The translations under genes were made by a program, and so were the position numbers. Below the pieces are notes generated by a model. The model ran no database searches. It was not told the origin of the DNA and saw only the letters and a program-made list of their open reading frames with translations. 64,000 nucleotides of DNA from Devosia limi DSM 17137 (GTDB taxonomy: Bacteria; Pseudomonadota; Alphaproteobacteria; Rhizobiales; Devosiaceae). The stretch is taken from NCBI RefSeq assembly GCF_900128975.1, contig NZ_FQVC01000016.1, positions 19,325-83,324 on the forward strand. Reading direction: 5' to 3'. Shown in pieces: positions 8,853-17,630 of this stretch (position 1 is its first letter; each line of letters opens with the position of its first letter).

Positions 8853-9329
8853 ATGAGCCTCGACAGCGTCCGCGCCGACCTTGCCTCACGTGCCCCCGAT
8901 CTCGCCATCATCGAAACCACCGAATCGACCGCCACCGTCCAGCTGGCCGCCATCGTCCATAATTGCGAGCCCGGCCAGATCGCCAAGACCCTGTGCATCC
9001 GCGTTGGCGGCGAAGTGCTGCTCCTGGTGACGCGGGGCGATGCCCGGCTCGACAATGCCAAGGCCAAGGCCGCCTTCGGTGGCCGCCCGCGCATGCTGGG
9101 CGCCGAGGAAGTCGAAGACCTCACCAGCCACAAGGTCGGCGGCGTCTGCCCCTTTGGCCTGCCCCGGCAATTGCCGATCTATTGCGATGCCTCGCTCAGG
9201 ATCTATGATGAGGTCATCCCGGCCGCCGGCTCGACCCATTCATCGGTTCGCATGAGCGTCGACCGACTGGCCGAACTGGTTGGCGGCAAATGGGTCGATG
9301 CCTGCCAGCCGCCCGTCGCGGCGGAATAG
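8853..9329 (+). CDS. YbaK/aminoacyl-tRNA deacylase family protein
   Basis: A 158-residue single-domain protein of the YbaK/ProX editing superfamily, which hydrolyses mischarged aminoacyl-tRNA. Family features seen are CEPGQIAKTLCIRVGGEVLL, GDARLDNAKAKAAFGGRP, the HKVGGVCPFGLP loop and DEVIPAAGSTHSSVRMS near the end. The ATG at 8853 follows AAAGGAC; the reading frame extends further upstream but only into the preceding gene. Specificity (Cys-tRNAPro, Ala-tRNAPro or other) cannot be told. Confidence 0.9.
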   Translation: MSLDSVRADLASRAPDLAIIETTESTATVQLAAIVHNCEPGQIAKTLCIRVGGEVLLLVTRGDARLDNAKAKAAFGGRPRMLGAEEVEDLTSHKVGGVCPFGLPRQLPIYCDASLRIYDEVIPAAGSTHSSVRMSVDRLAELVGGKWVDACQPPVAAE

Positions 9330-9338
9330 GAACACAAC

Positions 9339-9698
9339 ATGCTGCTGGCCTTCCTCGTCGTCGTTACCGCGATCAACGTTCTGGTGGCCACCGGCTTTTC
9401 CCTTGCCGGCATCTTCTTGCCGGGCTTGATCGTTAGAGGGGGTGAGGGCTCGCACACCGCGCGGGTCTTTGCGCTTTATGGCCTGGCCCGTTCCTTGCCC
9501 CTGTTACTGGTCGCCGCCTGGGCCATCCTGACCACCTCGCTGCCCGGCCTGCTCTGGGTTGGCACCCTGGCCGGCGTCAGCCTGCTCGCCGATGCCGCTG
9601 TCGGCACCCAGACCGGCGATCGCCTCAAGGTCTGGGGGCCTCTCGGCCTTGGCGCCCTGCAAATCATCGCCGTGCTGCTCGCGGCCTGGTGGGCCTGA
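9339..9698 (+). CDS. Hypothetical small inner-membrane protein
   Basis: Encodes 119 residues with about four hydrophobic segments: LLAFLVVVTAINVLVATGF, the region around ARVFALYGLARSLPLLLVAAW, LPGLLWVGTLAGVSLLAD and LGALQIIAVLLAAWWA. No catalytic residues stand out; the layout resembles DUF4267/DUF4345-like four-helix proteins but I cannot assign it. It starts ten bases after the YbaK gene and ends ten bases before the next, so it is part of the same run of genes. Confidence 0.7.
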   Translation: MLLAFLVVVTAINVLVATGFSLAGIFLPGLIVRGGEGSHTARVFALYGLARSLPLLLVAAWAILTTSLPGLLWVGTLAGVSLLADAAVGTQTGDRLKVWGPLGLGALQIIAVLLAAWWA

Positions 9699-9707
9699 GC
9701 CAGGGCA

Positions 9708-10364
9708 ATGCCATTCGACACAGCCGCGTTCATCCGCACCCGGCTGCATCTGCTGCCGGTTCCCTCAATCCCCGAAATCGTCATTCATACCGCCCATTCC
9801 CGCAGCGGCCTTGGCCACCTGCTGGAGCAATCCCGCGACCCGGACCCGCCCGCGCCCTATTGGGCCTATCCCTGGGCCGGCGGCGTCGCTCTCGCGCGCT
9901 ATATCTTGGATCACCCCGGGACAGTCCGCGGCCACCGCGTGCTCGATCTCGGCTCGGGCTCGGGCCTTGTCGCCATCGCCGCCGCCATGGCGGGCGCCGC
10001 CAGCGTGCTGGCCGCCGAAATCGACGCCAATGGCCGCGTGGCCCTCAGGCTCAATGCGGCGGCCAATGGAATTTCAGTGCAGGTGCTTGATGCCGATATC
10101 GTCGCCGGCCTGCCCGTGCCCGTCGACATCGTGCTGGCCGGGGACGTGTTCTACGACCCAGCGGTTGCAGCGCCCATGCTGGCCTTTCTCGACCGCTGCC
10201 AGGCCGTGGGGCAGCATGTGCTGGTGGGTGATCCCTACCGAGCGGCCCTGCCACTGCAGCGCCTGCGCCGGCTCATCGACTATCAGGTGTCCGATGTCGG
10301 CAGCGCCCGCCACGCCAGCGCTGTCACCGCCGGCGTCTTCGAGCTTTGCCCTAGAACTGCCTGA
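9708..10364 (+). CDS. Class I SAM methyltransferase, ETFB-lysine/Nnt1-like
   Basis: A 218-residue methyltransferase. Motif I is VLDLGSGSGLVAIAAAMAG, followed by the acidic AAEID and the catalytic-region LAGDVFYDP, which corresponds to the DxxY/F post-motif of the ETF-beta lysine methyltransferase and protein N-methyltransferase group. The preceding PPAPYWAYPWAGGVALARYI is the W-x-x-x-W substrate signature of this group. Its target is probably a protein lysine, but this is inference. The last 14 bases overlap a small minus-strand ORF. Confidence 0.85.
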   Translation: MPFDTAAFIRTRLHLLPVPSIPEIVIHTAHSRSGLGHLLEQSRDPDPPAPYWAYPWAGGVALARYILDHPGTVRGHRVLDLGSGSGLVAIAAAMAGAASVLAAEIDANGRVALRLNAAANGISVQVLDADIVAGLPVPVDIVLAGDVFYDPAVAAPMLAFLDRCQAVGQHVLVGDPYRAALPLQRLRRLIDYQVSDVGSARHASAVTAGVFELCPRTA

Positions 10365-10476
10365 GATTGCCCGTCAGCCCGAGCACCAGCAGCGTCACGA
10401 GCAAAGCCCCCAGCCAGATCCAGCGGCGGGACGTGCCCTGAAGCGGCTTCAGCAGGGCCTGCAGTTTCTCGTTCAT
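10351..10476 (-). CDS. 41-residue single-pass membrane protein coupled to ispG
   Basis: A very short gene. It starts at the ATG 10474-10476, overlapping the ispG stop as ATGA, and encodes [19 protein letters not shown] followed by one hydrophobic helix ([17 protein letters not shown]) and NLRQF. The predicted topology is a cytoplasmic amphipathic N-terminus and one transmembrane helix. Its overlap with ispG implies translational coupling. No function is known to me. It overlaps the end of the convergent methyltransferase by 14 bases. Confidence 0.6.
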   Translation of the reverse strand: MNEKLQALLKPLQGTSRRWIWLGALLVTLLVLGLTGNLRQF

Positions 10477-11714
10477 TCCGCCGCACTCTTCTGGCCAGCG
10501 CCAAACTTGCGCTCGATATAGTCGGCAACCATCACCTTGAACTGGTCGGCAACATCAGCGCCGCGCAGCGTCGCGACCTTCTGGCCATCGACAAACACCG
10601 GTGCCGCCGGCGTCTCGCCGGTGCCCGGCAGCGAAATGCCGATATTGGCATGCTTGCTTTCGCCCGGCCCGTTGACGATGCATCCCATCACCGCCACCGA
10701 CAGGCCCTCGACACCCGGATAGCGTTCCTTCCATTCCGGCATAGAGGACGACAAGTGATCCTGAATGTCCTTGGCCAGATGCTGGAACGTGTTCGACGTC
10801 GTGCGCCCGCAACCTGGGCAGGCAGCTACCACCGGCAGAAACTGGCGGAAGCCCATGGTCTGCAGCAATTCCTGCGCCACCTTGACCTCGGTGGTGCGAT
10901 CGCCGCCTGGCTCGGGCGTCAGCGAAATACGGATCGTGTCGCCAATGCCCTGCTGCATCAGGATGCCCAGTGCCGCCGACGAGGCGACGACACCCTTGGT
11001 GCCCATGCCCGCCTCGGTCAGCCCGAGATGGAGCGCATAATCGCAACGCGCCGCCAGGTCCTGATAGACTGCGATCAGGTGCTGCACGTCCGAGACCTTG
11101 GTCGAGAGGATAATCCGATCGCGCCCCATGCCAAGCTCTTCGGCCCGCTGCGCGCTGAGCAGCGCCGACTGGATAATCGCCTCGCGCTGCACTGCAGCCG
11201 CCGAAATCGGCGTTGCGGACGCAGCGTTCTCGTCCATCAGCTTGGTGAGCAATTCCTCGTCGAGCGAACCCCAGTTCACCCCGATACGCACCGGCTTGTT
11301 GTACTTGTTGGCGATCTCGATCAGCGTCGAAAACTGCGTGTCCCGCTTTGCCTTGAAGCCCACATTGCCCGGATTGACCCGATATTTCGCCAGCGCTTCG
11401 GCGCAAGCCGGATGGTCGGTCAGCAGCTTGTGGCCGATATAGTGGAAGTCCCCCACCAGCGGCACATCGTACCCCATGAACGCCAACCGGTCGCGGATAA
11501 TGGGCACCGCCGCCGCCGACTCGTCACGGTCCACGGTGATCCGCACGATCTCCGAACCGGCGCGCGCCAGCTGCATCACCTGTTTGACCGTCGCATCGAT
11601 ATCGGCCGTATCGGTATTGGTCATCGACTGGACGACCACGGGCGCGCCGCCCCCGACCATCACGCCACCGACATCAACCCCGACCGAATGCCTGCGCTCT
11701 AACGGGCCTGCCAT
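10473..11714 (-). CDS. ispG: 4-hydroxy-3-methylbut-2-en-1-yl diphosphate synthase
   Basis: Performs the penultimate step of the MEP isoprenoid pathway using a [4Fe-4S] cluster. The protein has 413 residues, starting [17 protein letters not shown]. Signatures are [14 protein letters not shown] near the N-terminus, the TIM barrel with [11 protein letters not shown], and the C-terminal cluster ligands in [12 protein letters not shown] and [22 protein letters not shown] chose the ATG at 11714 because AGAGG lies six bases upstream; the frame opens with a TTG five codons earlier that overlaps this ribosome site. Confidence 0.96.
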   Translation of the reverse strand: MAGPLERRHSVGVDVGGVMVGGGAPVVVQSMTNTDTADIDATVKQVMQLARAGSEIVRITVDRDESAAAVPIIRDRLAFMGYDVPLVGDFHYIGHKLLTDHPACAEALAKYRVNPGNVGFKAKRDTQFSTLIEIANKYNKPVRIGVNWGSLDEELLTKLMDENAASATPISAAAVQREAIIQSALLSAQRAEELGMGRDRIILSTKVSDVQHLIAVYQDLAARCDYALHLGLTEAGMGTKGVVASSAALGILMQQGIGDTIRISLTPEPGGDRTTEVKVAQELLQTMGFRQFLPVVAACPGCGRTTSNTFQHLAKDIQDHLSSSMPEWKERYPGVEGLSVAVMGCIVNGPGESKHANIGISLPGTGETPAAPVFVDGQKVATLRGADVADQFKVMVADYIERKFGAGQKSAAE

Positions 11715-11900
11715 GAAACACCTCTTCAAGATGAGGGAGAAATAAGCCTGCCAGCCTAGAAGAGCAATGTTTCTGCTTGATGATAGCGCAAGCGTGTCGT
11801 TTCAGCGCAGAGCTGTTGCCCTTAGCGGGGCGGTAACCGCCCCTGTAATTTGTGATCGGCATGATCTTGATCCGGCGTCAGCCCGGACCATCTATAGCTC

Positions 11901-12203
11901 ATGATCAAGATGCTCCTCCCCCGCCTCGTCCTCTTCCGCAAAGAAGTCGTCCAGCTCTGGAAGGCCTTCTTCGCGCCCGAGACCCCGTTGTTCCTCAAGG
12001 CAGCAACGCTGTTCACCGCGTTCTACCTGATCAATCCGTTCGACATCATCCCCGATGTCCTGCCGTTTATCGGCTGGGTCGATGATCTGATCCTGATCCC
12101 CCTGATGGTGGGCTGGATCGTCAGCCGCCTGCCGGTCCCGGTCCGCGCCGACATGCGTGAGCGCAACGGCCAGACCATCGACGGCAGTGCCCGCCGGCTT
12201 TAG
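11901..12203 (+). CDS. YkvA family (DUF1232) membrane protein
   Basis: A 100-residue protein with the DUF1232 core KAATLFTAFYLINPFDIIPD and LPFIGWVDDLILIPL, the conserved NPxDxIPD and DD motifs of the family. A basic start and two hydrophobic helices suggest inner-membrane localisation. The biochemical role of the family is unknown. It is an isolated gene, followed by an intergenic palindromic repeat and then the pyc terminator. Confidence 0.88.
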   Translation: MIKMLLPRLVLFRKEVVQLWKAFFAPETPLFLKAATLFTAFYLINPFDIIPDVLPFIGWVDDLILIPLMVGWIVSRLPVPVRADMRERNGQTIDGSARRL

Positions 12204-12230
12204 GCCGCCTCGGTCTCGCCGCCGACCTCC

Positions 12231-12325
12231 CCCACCCACCGCGCTGCCCACGGACTTGATCCGTGGGCCACTCTCGGCGCGGTACATGCGGCGCTTGGTC
12301 CCGGATCAAGTCCGGGGACAGCACT
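12231..12325. repeat. Dispersed palindromic repeat, family A copy 1
   Basis: Starts CCACCGCGCTGCCCACGGAC, contains a hairpin CCCACGGA-CTTGA-TCCGTGGG (12247-12267) and ends with the partly inverted CCGGATCAAGTCCGGGGACA. A second copy with the same 5' end and the same paired TTGAYCCG/CGGATCAA arrangement lies at 56250-56343. No coding potential. Confidence 0.6.
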
Positions 12326-12355
12326 GTGACTGAGGCAACAGTCCAAACCGCCACA

Positions 12356-12386
12356 ACAAAAAAGCCCGGATCGCTCCGGGCTTTTT
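12356..12386 (-). terminator. Terminator after pyc
   Basis: AGCCCGGA-TCGC-TCCGGGCT stem with an A-run on one side and T-run on the other, so it can work in both directions. It abuts the pyc stop codon at 12388. Confidence 0.85.
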
Positions 12387-12387
12387 G

Positions 12388-15300
12388 TTATTCAAACCGG
12401 ACCAGCAGGTCCTTGGCGTCGATCTGGTCGCCGGGCTTGACCAGCACTTCGGCGATCACCCCATCGGCCTCGGCATGGATGGCGGTTTCCATCTTCATCG
12501 CCTCGATCGAGCACAGCACGTCGCCCGCGGTCACCTGCTGCCCCTGCTTGACCGCCAGTGACGAAATCACGCCTGGCATCGGCGCGCCGACCTGCTTGGC
12601 ATCGCCCAGCACTGCCTTGGCGCGCAGCTTGATCTCACCGGCCTTCAACCGATCCGGCACCGTGATAGTGCGCGGCTGGCCATTGAGATCGAAGAAGACA
12701 CGCACTTCGCCCTTCTCATTGGTCTCGGCCCGGCCCAGATACTGGAGCACCAGCGTCTTGCCCTTTTCGATATCGACCAGCAGTTCCTGGCCCTCGGTCA
12801 GCCCGTAGAAATAGACCGGCGTCGGCAGCACTTCGGTGGGGCCGTAGCGATCCTGGGTCTTTTCGAAATCGGCATAGACCTTGGGATACATCAGATACGA
12901 GGCCAGGCGGAAATCGTCGATCTCGTGCCCGGACTCCTCGACCACCTTCTTGCGTTCGGCTTCGAGATCGACATCCTTGAGGTAAGAACCTGGCCGTTCG
13001 GTGATCGCGGTCTTGCCCTTGAGCACCTTCTTCTGCAGCGCCTTGGGGAAGCCGCCCGGCGGCTGGCCCAGGTCACCGGCAAAGAAGCCGACGACGGAAT
13101 CGGGGAACGCGATATCGCGGTTGGGGTCTTCCACATCGGCGCGGGTCAACCCGGCCGAAACCATGGCCAGCGCCATGTCGCCAACCACCTTGGAGCTTGG
13201 CGTCACCTTGACGATGTCGCCAAACATCTGGTTGACGTCGGCATAGGTCTGGGCGACCTCGTGCCAGCGCGTTTCCAGCCCCAGCGAACGTGCCTGTTCC
13301 TTGAGATTGGTGAACTGGCCGCCCGGCATTTCGTGCAGATAGACTTCCGAAGCGCCGCCCTTGAGATCGCTTTCAAAGGCGCGGTACTGGGTGCGCACAG
13401 CTTCCCAGTAGAACGAGATCTGGCGGATCGCCTTGGCGTCCAGCCCGGGATCGCGATCGCCATCGGCCAGGGCCGCCACCAGCGAACCCAGCGTCGGCTG
13501 GCTGGTGGTGCCGCTGAGCGCGTCCATCGCCGCATCCACCGCATCGACGCCCGCATCCACTGCCGCCAGCACCGTGGCCGAAGCCGCACCCGATGTGTCG
13601 TGCGTATGCAGGTGGATCGGCAGCGAGATTTCCTGCTTCAGCGTCTCGATCAGCTTTTTGGCCGCCGCCGGGCGCAACAGGCCCGCCATGTCCTTGAGCC
13701 CCAGCACATGCGCGCCGGCAGCTTCCAGTTCCTTGGCCAGGGCCACATAGTATTTCAGGTCATACTTGGCCCGGTTCGGGTCCAGCAGGTCGCCGGTATA
13801 GCAGATGACGCCCTCAGCCACCTTGCCGGCATCGACCACCGCGTCGAGCGAGACGCGCATGTTCTCGACCCAGTTGAGGCAATCGAACACCCGGAAAATA
13901 TCGACCCCGCCCTTGGCCGCCTGGGCGACGAAGAACTTGACCACATTGTCGGGATAATTGGTGTAACCGACGCCATTGCTGCCGCGTAGCAGCATCTGGG
14001 TCAGGATATTGGGTGCTCCCTCGCGCACCTTGGCCAGCCGCTCCCAGGGATCCTCATTGAGGAAGCGCATCGAAACGTCGAACGTTGCGCCACCCCAGCA
14101 TTCGAGGCTGAAGAGGTTAGGCAATCCGCGCGAATAGGCCTGGGCGATGCGGGTGATATCGAAGCTGCGCATACGCGTCGCCAGCAGCGACTGATGCGCA
14201 TCGCGCATCGTCGTGTCGGTGAACAACACGCGGTTCTGCGCCTTCATCCACTCGGCCAGCGCCTTGGGGCCCTGCTTGTCCAGAATCTGCCGGCTGCCAT
14301 CGATGACGGCGAGGGGCGGGAATTCCGGCACGATCGGCGCCGCCGCTTCCGCAGGCGGACGCGGCCGGTCGCGCACCTCGGGATGCCCGTTGACGGTCAC
14401 GTCAGCGATATAGCTGAGCAGCTTGGTCGCACGATCCTTACGCGGCTTGAAGTTGAACAGCTCGGGCGTCGTATCGATGAAGCGCGTCGTATAGCGGTTC
14501 TCGACAAAGTCGGGATGGGTGATGATGTTTTCGAGGAAGGCCAGGTTGGTCGACACCCCCCGGATCCGAAATTCGCGCAGCGCGCGATGCATGCGGGCAA
14601 TGGCTTCCTCGGCCGTTGGCGCCCAGCAGGTCACCTTTTCCAGCAGCGGATCATAGAACCGGGTGATGATCGCGCCCGAATAGGCGGTGCCACCATCAAG
14701 GCGCACGCCAAAGCCGGTCGCGCCGCGATAGGCGGTGATGCGGCCATAGTCGGGAATGAAATTGTGCTCGGGATCTTCGGTGGTCACCCGGCACTGGATG
14801 GCATTGCCATTGAGCCGGATATTTTCCTGCAGCGGCACGCCGCTTTCGGGTGTCCCGATCACCGCGCCGTCGAGCAGATGGATCTGCGCCTTGACGATGT
14901 CGATACCTGTCACTTCTTCGGTGACCGTATGCTCCACCTGGATGCGCGGGTTCACTTCGATGAAGTAGAACTTGTCGGTATCGGCATCCATCAGGAATTC
15001 GACCGTGCCGGCGCCACGATAATTGGCCGCCTTGCCGAGCCGCACCGCCGCGTCGGTCAGTTCCTTGCGGACATTGTCGTCGAGATAAGGCGCTGGCGCC
15101 CGCTCGACCACTTTCTGGTTGCGCCGCTGCACCGAGCAGTCGCGTTCATAAAGATGCACAAGGTTGCCGTGATCGTCGCCGATCAGCTGCACTTCGACAT
15201 GGCGGGCCCGTTCGACCAGCTTTTCGAGATACATCTCGTCCTTGCCGAACGCCGCCTTGGCCTCGCGCTTGCCTTCGCTGACTTCCGACAGCAGGCTCTT

Positions 15301-15828
15301 TTCATCCATGATGCGGCGCATGCCGCGCCCGCCGCCGCCCCAGCTGGCCTTAAGCATCAGCGGATAGCCGATTTCGGCCGCCATCTTGCGGATCAGCTCG
15401 GGATCATCGGGCAGCGCATCGGTCGCCGGCACCACCGGCACCTTGGACGCGATCGCCATATTGCGCGCCGCCACCTTGTTGCCGAGATCGCGCATGGTCT
15501 GCGCCTGCGGCCCGATAAAGATGATACCGGCATCCTCGCAGGCATCAACGAATTCGGGGCTTTCCGAGAGGAGGCCATAGCCGGGATGGATCGCATCGGC
15601 GCCCGAGATACGGGCGATGCGGATATATTCATCGATCTGCAGATAGGCCTCGACCGGCCCCTTGCCCACGCCGATCAGATAGGCCTCGTCAGCCTTGAAC
15701 CGGTGCAGCGCCAGCTTGTCCTCTTCGGCAAAGGCGGCAACGGTTTTCAGACCCAGTTCATTGGCGGCGCGAAACACGCGAATGGCGATTTCGCTGCGGT
15801 TGGCAACGAGGATTTTCTTGATTGGCAT
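12388..15828 (-). CDS. pyc: Pyruvate carboxylase
   Basis: Biotin-dependent carboxylation of pyruvate to oxaloacetate, the anaplerotic entry to the TCA cycle. The 1146 residues match single-chain Pyc. In order: biotin carboxylase (about 1-450) with the ATP-grasp glycine loop ASWGGGGRGMR, the ERDCSVQRRNQKVVE segment and EVNPRIQVEHTVTEE; carboxyltransferase barrel (about 530-800) with TTMRDAHQSLLATRMRSFD, metal-binding HLHTHDTSG and the carboxylated-lysine motif VLGLKDMAG; allosteric/tetramer domain; and the biotinyl domain with SIEAMKMETAIHAEADG near the C-terminus. All catalytic motifs are intact. It sits 99 bases downstream of the DUF442 gene on the same strand. Confidence 0.97.
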   Translation of the reverse strand: MPIKKILVANRSEIAIRVFRAANELGLKTVAAFAEEDKLALHRFKADEAYLIGVGKGPVEAYLQIDEYIRIARISGADAIHPGYGLLSESPEFVDACEDAGIIFIGPQAQTMRDLGNKVAARNMAIASKVPVVPATDALPDDPELIRKMAAEIGYPLMLKASWGGGGRGMRRIMDEKSLLSEVSEGKREAKAAFGKDEMYLEKLVERARHVEVQLIGDDHGNLVHLYERDCSVQRRNQKVVERAPAPYLDDNVRKELTDAAVRLGKAANYRGAGTVEFLMDADTDKFYFIEVNPRIQVEHTVTEEVTGIDIVKAQIHLLDGAVIGTPESGVPLQENIRLNGNAIQCRVTTEDPEHNFIPDYGRITAYRGATGFGVRLDGGTAYSGAIITRFYDPLLEKVTCWAPTAEEAIARMHRALREFRIRGVSTNLAFLENIITHPDFVENRYTTRFIDTTPELFNFKPRKDRATKLLSYIADVTVNGHPEVRDRPRPPAEAAAPIVPEFPPLAVIDGSRQILDKQGPKALAEWMKAQNRVLFTDTTMRDAHQSLLATRMRSFDITRIAQAYSRGLPNLFSLECWGGATFDVSMRFLNEDPWERLAKVREGAPNILTQMLLRGSNGVGYTNYPDNVVKFFVAQAAKGGVDIFRVFDCLNWVENMRVSLDAVVDAGKVAEGVICYTGDLLDPNRAKYDLKYYVALAKELEAAGAHVLGLKDMAGLLRPAAAKKLIETLKQEISLPIHLHTHDTSGAASATVLAAVDAGVDAVDAAMDALSGTTSQPTLGSLVAALADGDRDPGLDAKAIRQISFYWEAVRTQYRAFESDLKGGASEVYLHEMPGGQFTNLKEQARSLGLETRWHEVAQTYADVNQMFGDIVKVTPSSKVVGDMALAMVSAGLTRADVEDPNRDIAFPDSVVGFFAGDLGQPPGGFPKALQKKVLKGKTAITERPGSYLKDVDLEAERKKVVEESGHEIDDFRLASYLMYPKVYADFEKTQDRYGPTEVLPTPVYFYGLTEGQELLVDIEKGKTLVLQYLGRAETNEKGEVRVFFDLNGQPRTITVPDRLKAGEIKLRAKAVLGDAKQVGAPMPGVISSLAVKQGQQVTAGDVLCSIEAMKMETAIHAEADGVIAEVLVKPGDQIDAKDLLVRFE

Positions 15829-15927
15829 CGATTTCCGTCCGAGCAGGAGGGGGTGATGGGCGGTAAGGCCCGGCTCAGTAGTTTCGAAACGGATGTGACG
15901 GTTGCCCGCCCAACCGCTTGATATCGT

Positions 15928-16344
15928 CTATTTCTGGCTGAGATGTCCGGCCAGGTGCGACATGTCATAGCCGGCCTCGGCGGCCTGGCTGATGATCTCG
16001 CCGGCCTCCATTTCACCAGCCTGGGACAGGGCCCACAGCGTCGTCGAACGCGTCCCCGACCGGCAGAACGCGAAAACCGGGCCATTGCTCCCCTCGAGCG
16101 CGGCATGGGTCTTCTCTACCATATCCGGCGACACGCCCTCCCGCCCGAGCGGGATGGCATAATAGGCAAGTCCGGCGGCCTTGGCGGCTGCTTCTATTTC
16201 GGCGCCCGGAACCTGGTCCGGCGATTCGCCGTCTGGGCGATTATTGATGATAGTGACGAAGCCGGCGGCTTTCAGCGAGGCAACGTCCTCGGGTGCGATC
16301 TGCCCGCAGACGCTGATATGATCGTTGATCCGCTTCAATTCCAA
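15928..16344 (-). CDS. TIGR01244/DUF442 sulfurtransferase-phosphatase-like protein
   Basis: A 138-residue cysteine-phosphatase-fold protein. The N-terminus MELKRINDHISVCGQIAPED and FVTIINNRPDGE match the DUF442 family, and FAFCRSGTRSTTLWAL contains the active-site CxxGxR loop. In some bacteria this domain is fused to a beta-lactamase-like hydrolase (Blh) linked to sulfide oxidation; here it is stand-alone. Actual substrate is unknown. It precedes pyc on the same strand. Confidence 0.85.
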   Translation of the reverse strand: MELKRINDHISVCGQIAPEDVASLKAAGFVTIINNRPDGESPDQVPGAEIEAAAKAAGLAYYAIPLGREGVSPDMVEKTHAALEGSNGPVFAFCRSGTRSTTLWALSQAGEMEAGEIISQAAEAGYDMSHLAGHLSQK

Positions 16345-16550
16345 GGCACTACTCCCAATACCGCCACGATGAACGAGCTGAACGGCATACGCGGCTCAGC
16401 ATCGATGCACATCGTCTCAGGCTTCCCGGCGCCCCTTATATCCGTGCCGTTGTGCCGGACGCAACTGCGACAGAAGGATAGCTGTCATGAAGCTGTCACC
16501 GATGGCAGCCCTCAAGCGAGATCAAGGCGAAACCGCGCAGAGCGTGCATT

Positions 16551-16578
16551 GGCCGGTCACGCCCCGTCGCGACCGGCC
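16551..16578. repeat. Inverted repeat at 3' end of the betaine transporter operon
   Basis: GGCCGGTC and GACCGGCC, perfect 8-bp arms around a 12-base loop, 6 bases past the ATPase stop codon. There is no T-run, so it may be a weak terminator or mRNA 3' stabilising hairpin. Confidence 0.4.
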
Positions 16579-16583
16579 AGCCG

Positions 16584-17630
16584 TTAATTGACGCCTGGCG
16601 TATAGCGCGCCAGGGCCGTGATCACCTGCTTGGCCGTCACCCGGCCGATCTGCGCGCCCTGGTCATCGACCACCCCCACCCATTGATGTTCGGCAAACAG
16701 CGGCAGCACATCCTCGCAGCGGGCATCTTTCGATACGGCCTGCGCGCACAATTCATGCTCCCCCCGCTCCATGATCGAGCGCACATGGATGGCCCGCGCC
16801 TTGTTCACCTCGCGCACGAACTCCTCGATATGGGCATTGGCCGGGCGCAGCACGATATCCTCGGGCTTGCCCTCCTGCTGCAGCGCTCCATCCTTGAGCA
16901 CGGCGATGCGGTCGCCGATCTTGAGCGCCTCGTCGAAGTCATGGGTGATGAACAGGATCGTCTTGTTCAGCGACTTTTGCAGTTCGATCAGCTGATCCTG
17001 CATCCCCGAGCGGATCAGTGGATCAAGCGCCGAGAACGCTTCGTCCATCAGGATGATATCGGTATCCATCGCCAGCGCCCGTGCCAGCCCGACACGCTGT
17101 TGCTGGCCACCCGACAATTGCCGCGGTTGCGAATTCTCGTAGCCGGACAGCCCGACGATCTCGATCCACTTGGCCGCTTCCGCCAGCCGCGTCTTGCGCT
17201 CGACGCCCCGCACCTCCAGCCCGTAGGCAACGTTGTCGATGACCGAGCGATGCGGCATCAGGCCGAACTTCTGGAACACCATCGCCACCTGTGTCCGCCG
17301 ATAGGTGCGCAGTTCATCCAGGCTCATCTTCAGCACATCGGTGCCATTGACCACGATCTCGCCCGCCGTTGGCTCGATCAGTCGGTTGACGTGGCGGATC
17401 AGGGTCGACTTGCCCGACCCAGACAGCCCCATGACCACGAAGATCTGGCTTTTGGCGATATCGAGCGAGACATTGTCCAGGCCCACCACATGGTTGGTCT
17501 CGGACTGAACGTCGGACTTGGACTTGCCCGATCGCAGCATTTCAAGCGCCGCCTCCGGTCGCTCTCCGAAAATCTTGGTGACCCCGCGCATGGCAATGGC
17601 GAGATCGGGCGTCGTGGTTGTCGCACTCAT
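16584..17630 (-). CDS. Glycine betaine/choline ABC transporter ATP-binding protein
   Basis: ProV/OpuAA/ChoV-type ATPase of 348 residues. After a family-typical N-terminal stretch (TKIFGERPEAALEMLRSGKS) come Walker A VMGLSGSGKST, the Q-loop FQKFGLMPHRSV, signature LSGGQQQRVGLARAL, Walker B DIILMDEAFSALDP and the H-loop FITHDFDEALK. Residues from about 285 form a partial CBS-type regulatory region ending VITALARYTPGVN. The start overlaps the permease stop by four bases (ATGA). It energises uptake by the adjacent permease. Confidence 0.93.
   Translation of the reverse strand: MSATTTTPDLAIAMRGVTKIFGERPEAALEMLRSGKSKSDVQSETNHVVGLDNVSLDIAKSQIFVVMGLSGSGKSTLIRHVNRLIEPTAGEIVVNGTDVLKMSLDELRTYRRTQVAMVFQKFGLMPHRSVIDNVAYGLEVRGVERKTRLAEAAKWIEIVGLSGYENSQPRQLSGGQQQRVGLARALAMDTDIILMDEAFSALDPLIRSGMQDQLIELQKSLNKTILFITHDFDEALKIGDRIAVLKDGALQQEGKPEDIVLRPANAHIEEFVREVNKARAIHVRSIMERGEHELCAQAVSKDARCEDVLPLFAEHQWVGVVDDQGAQIGRVTAKQVITALARYTPGVN

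Noticed and set aside
14194..15921. A long plus-strand open frame antisense to pyc
   Set aside because: Composition is a reversed shadow of the biotin carboxylase coding sequence; no motif or ribosome site.
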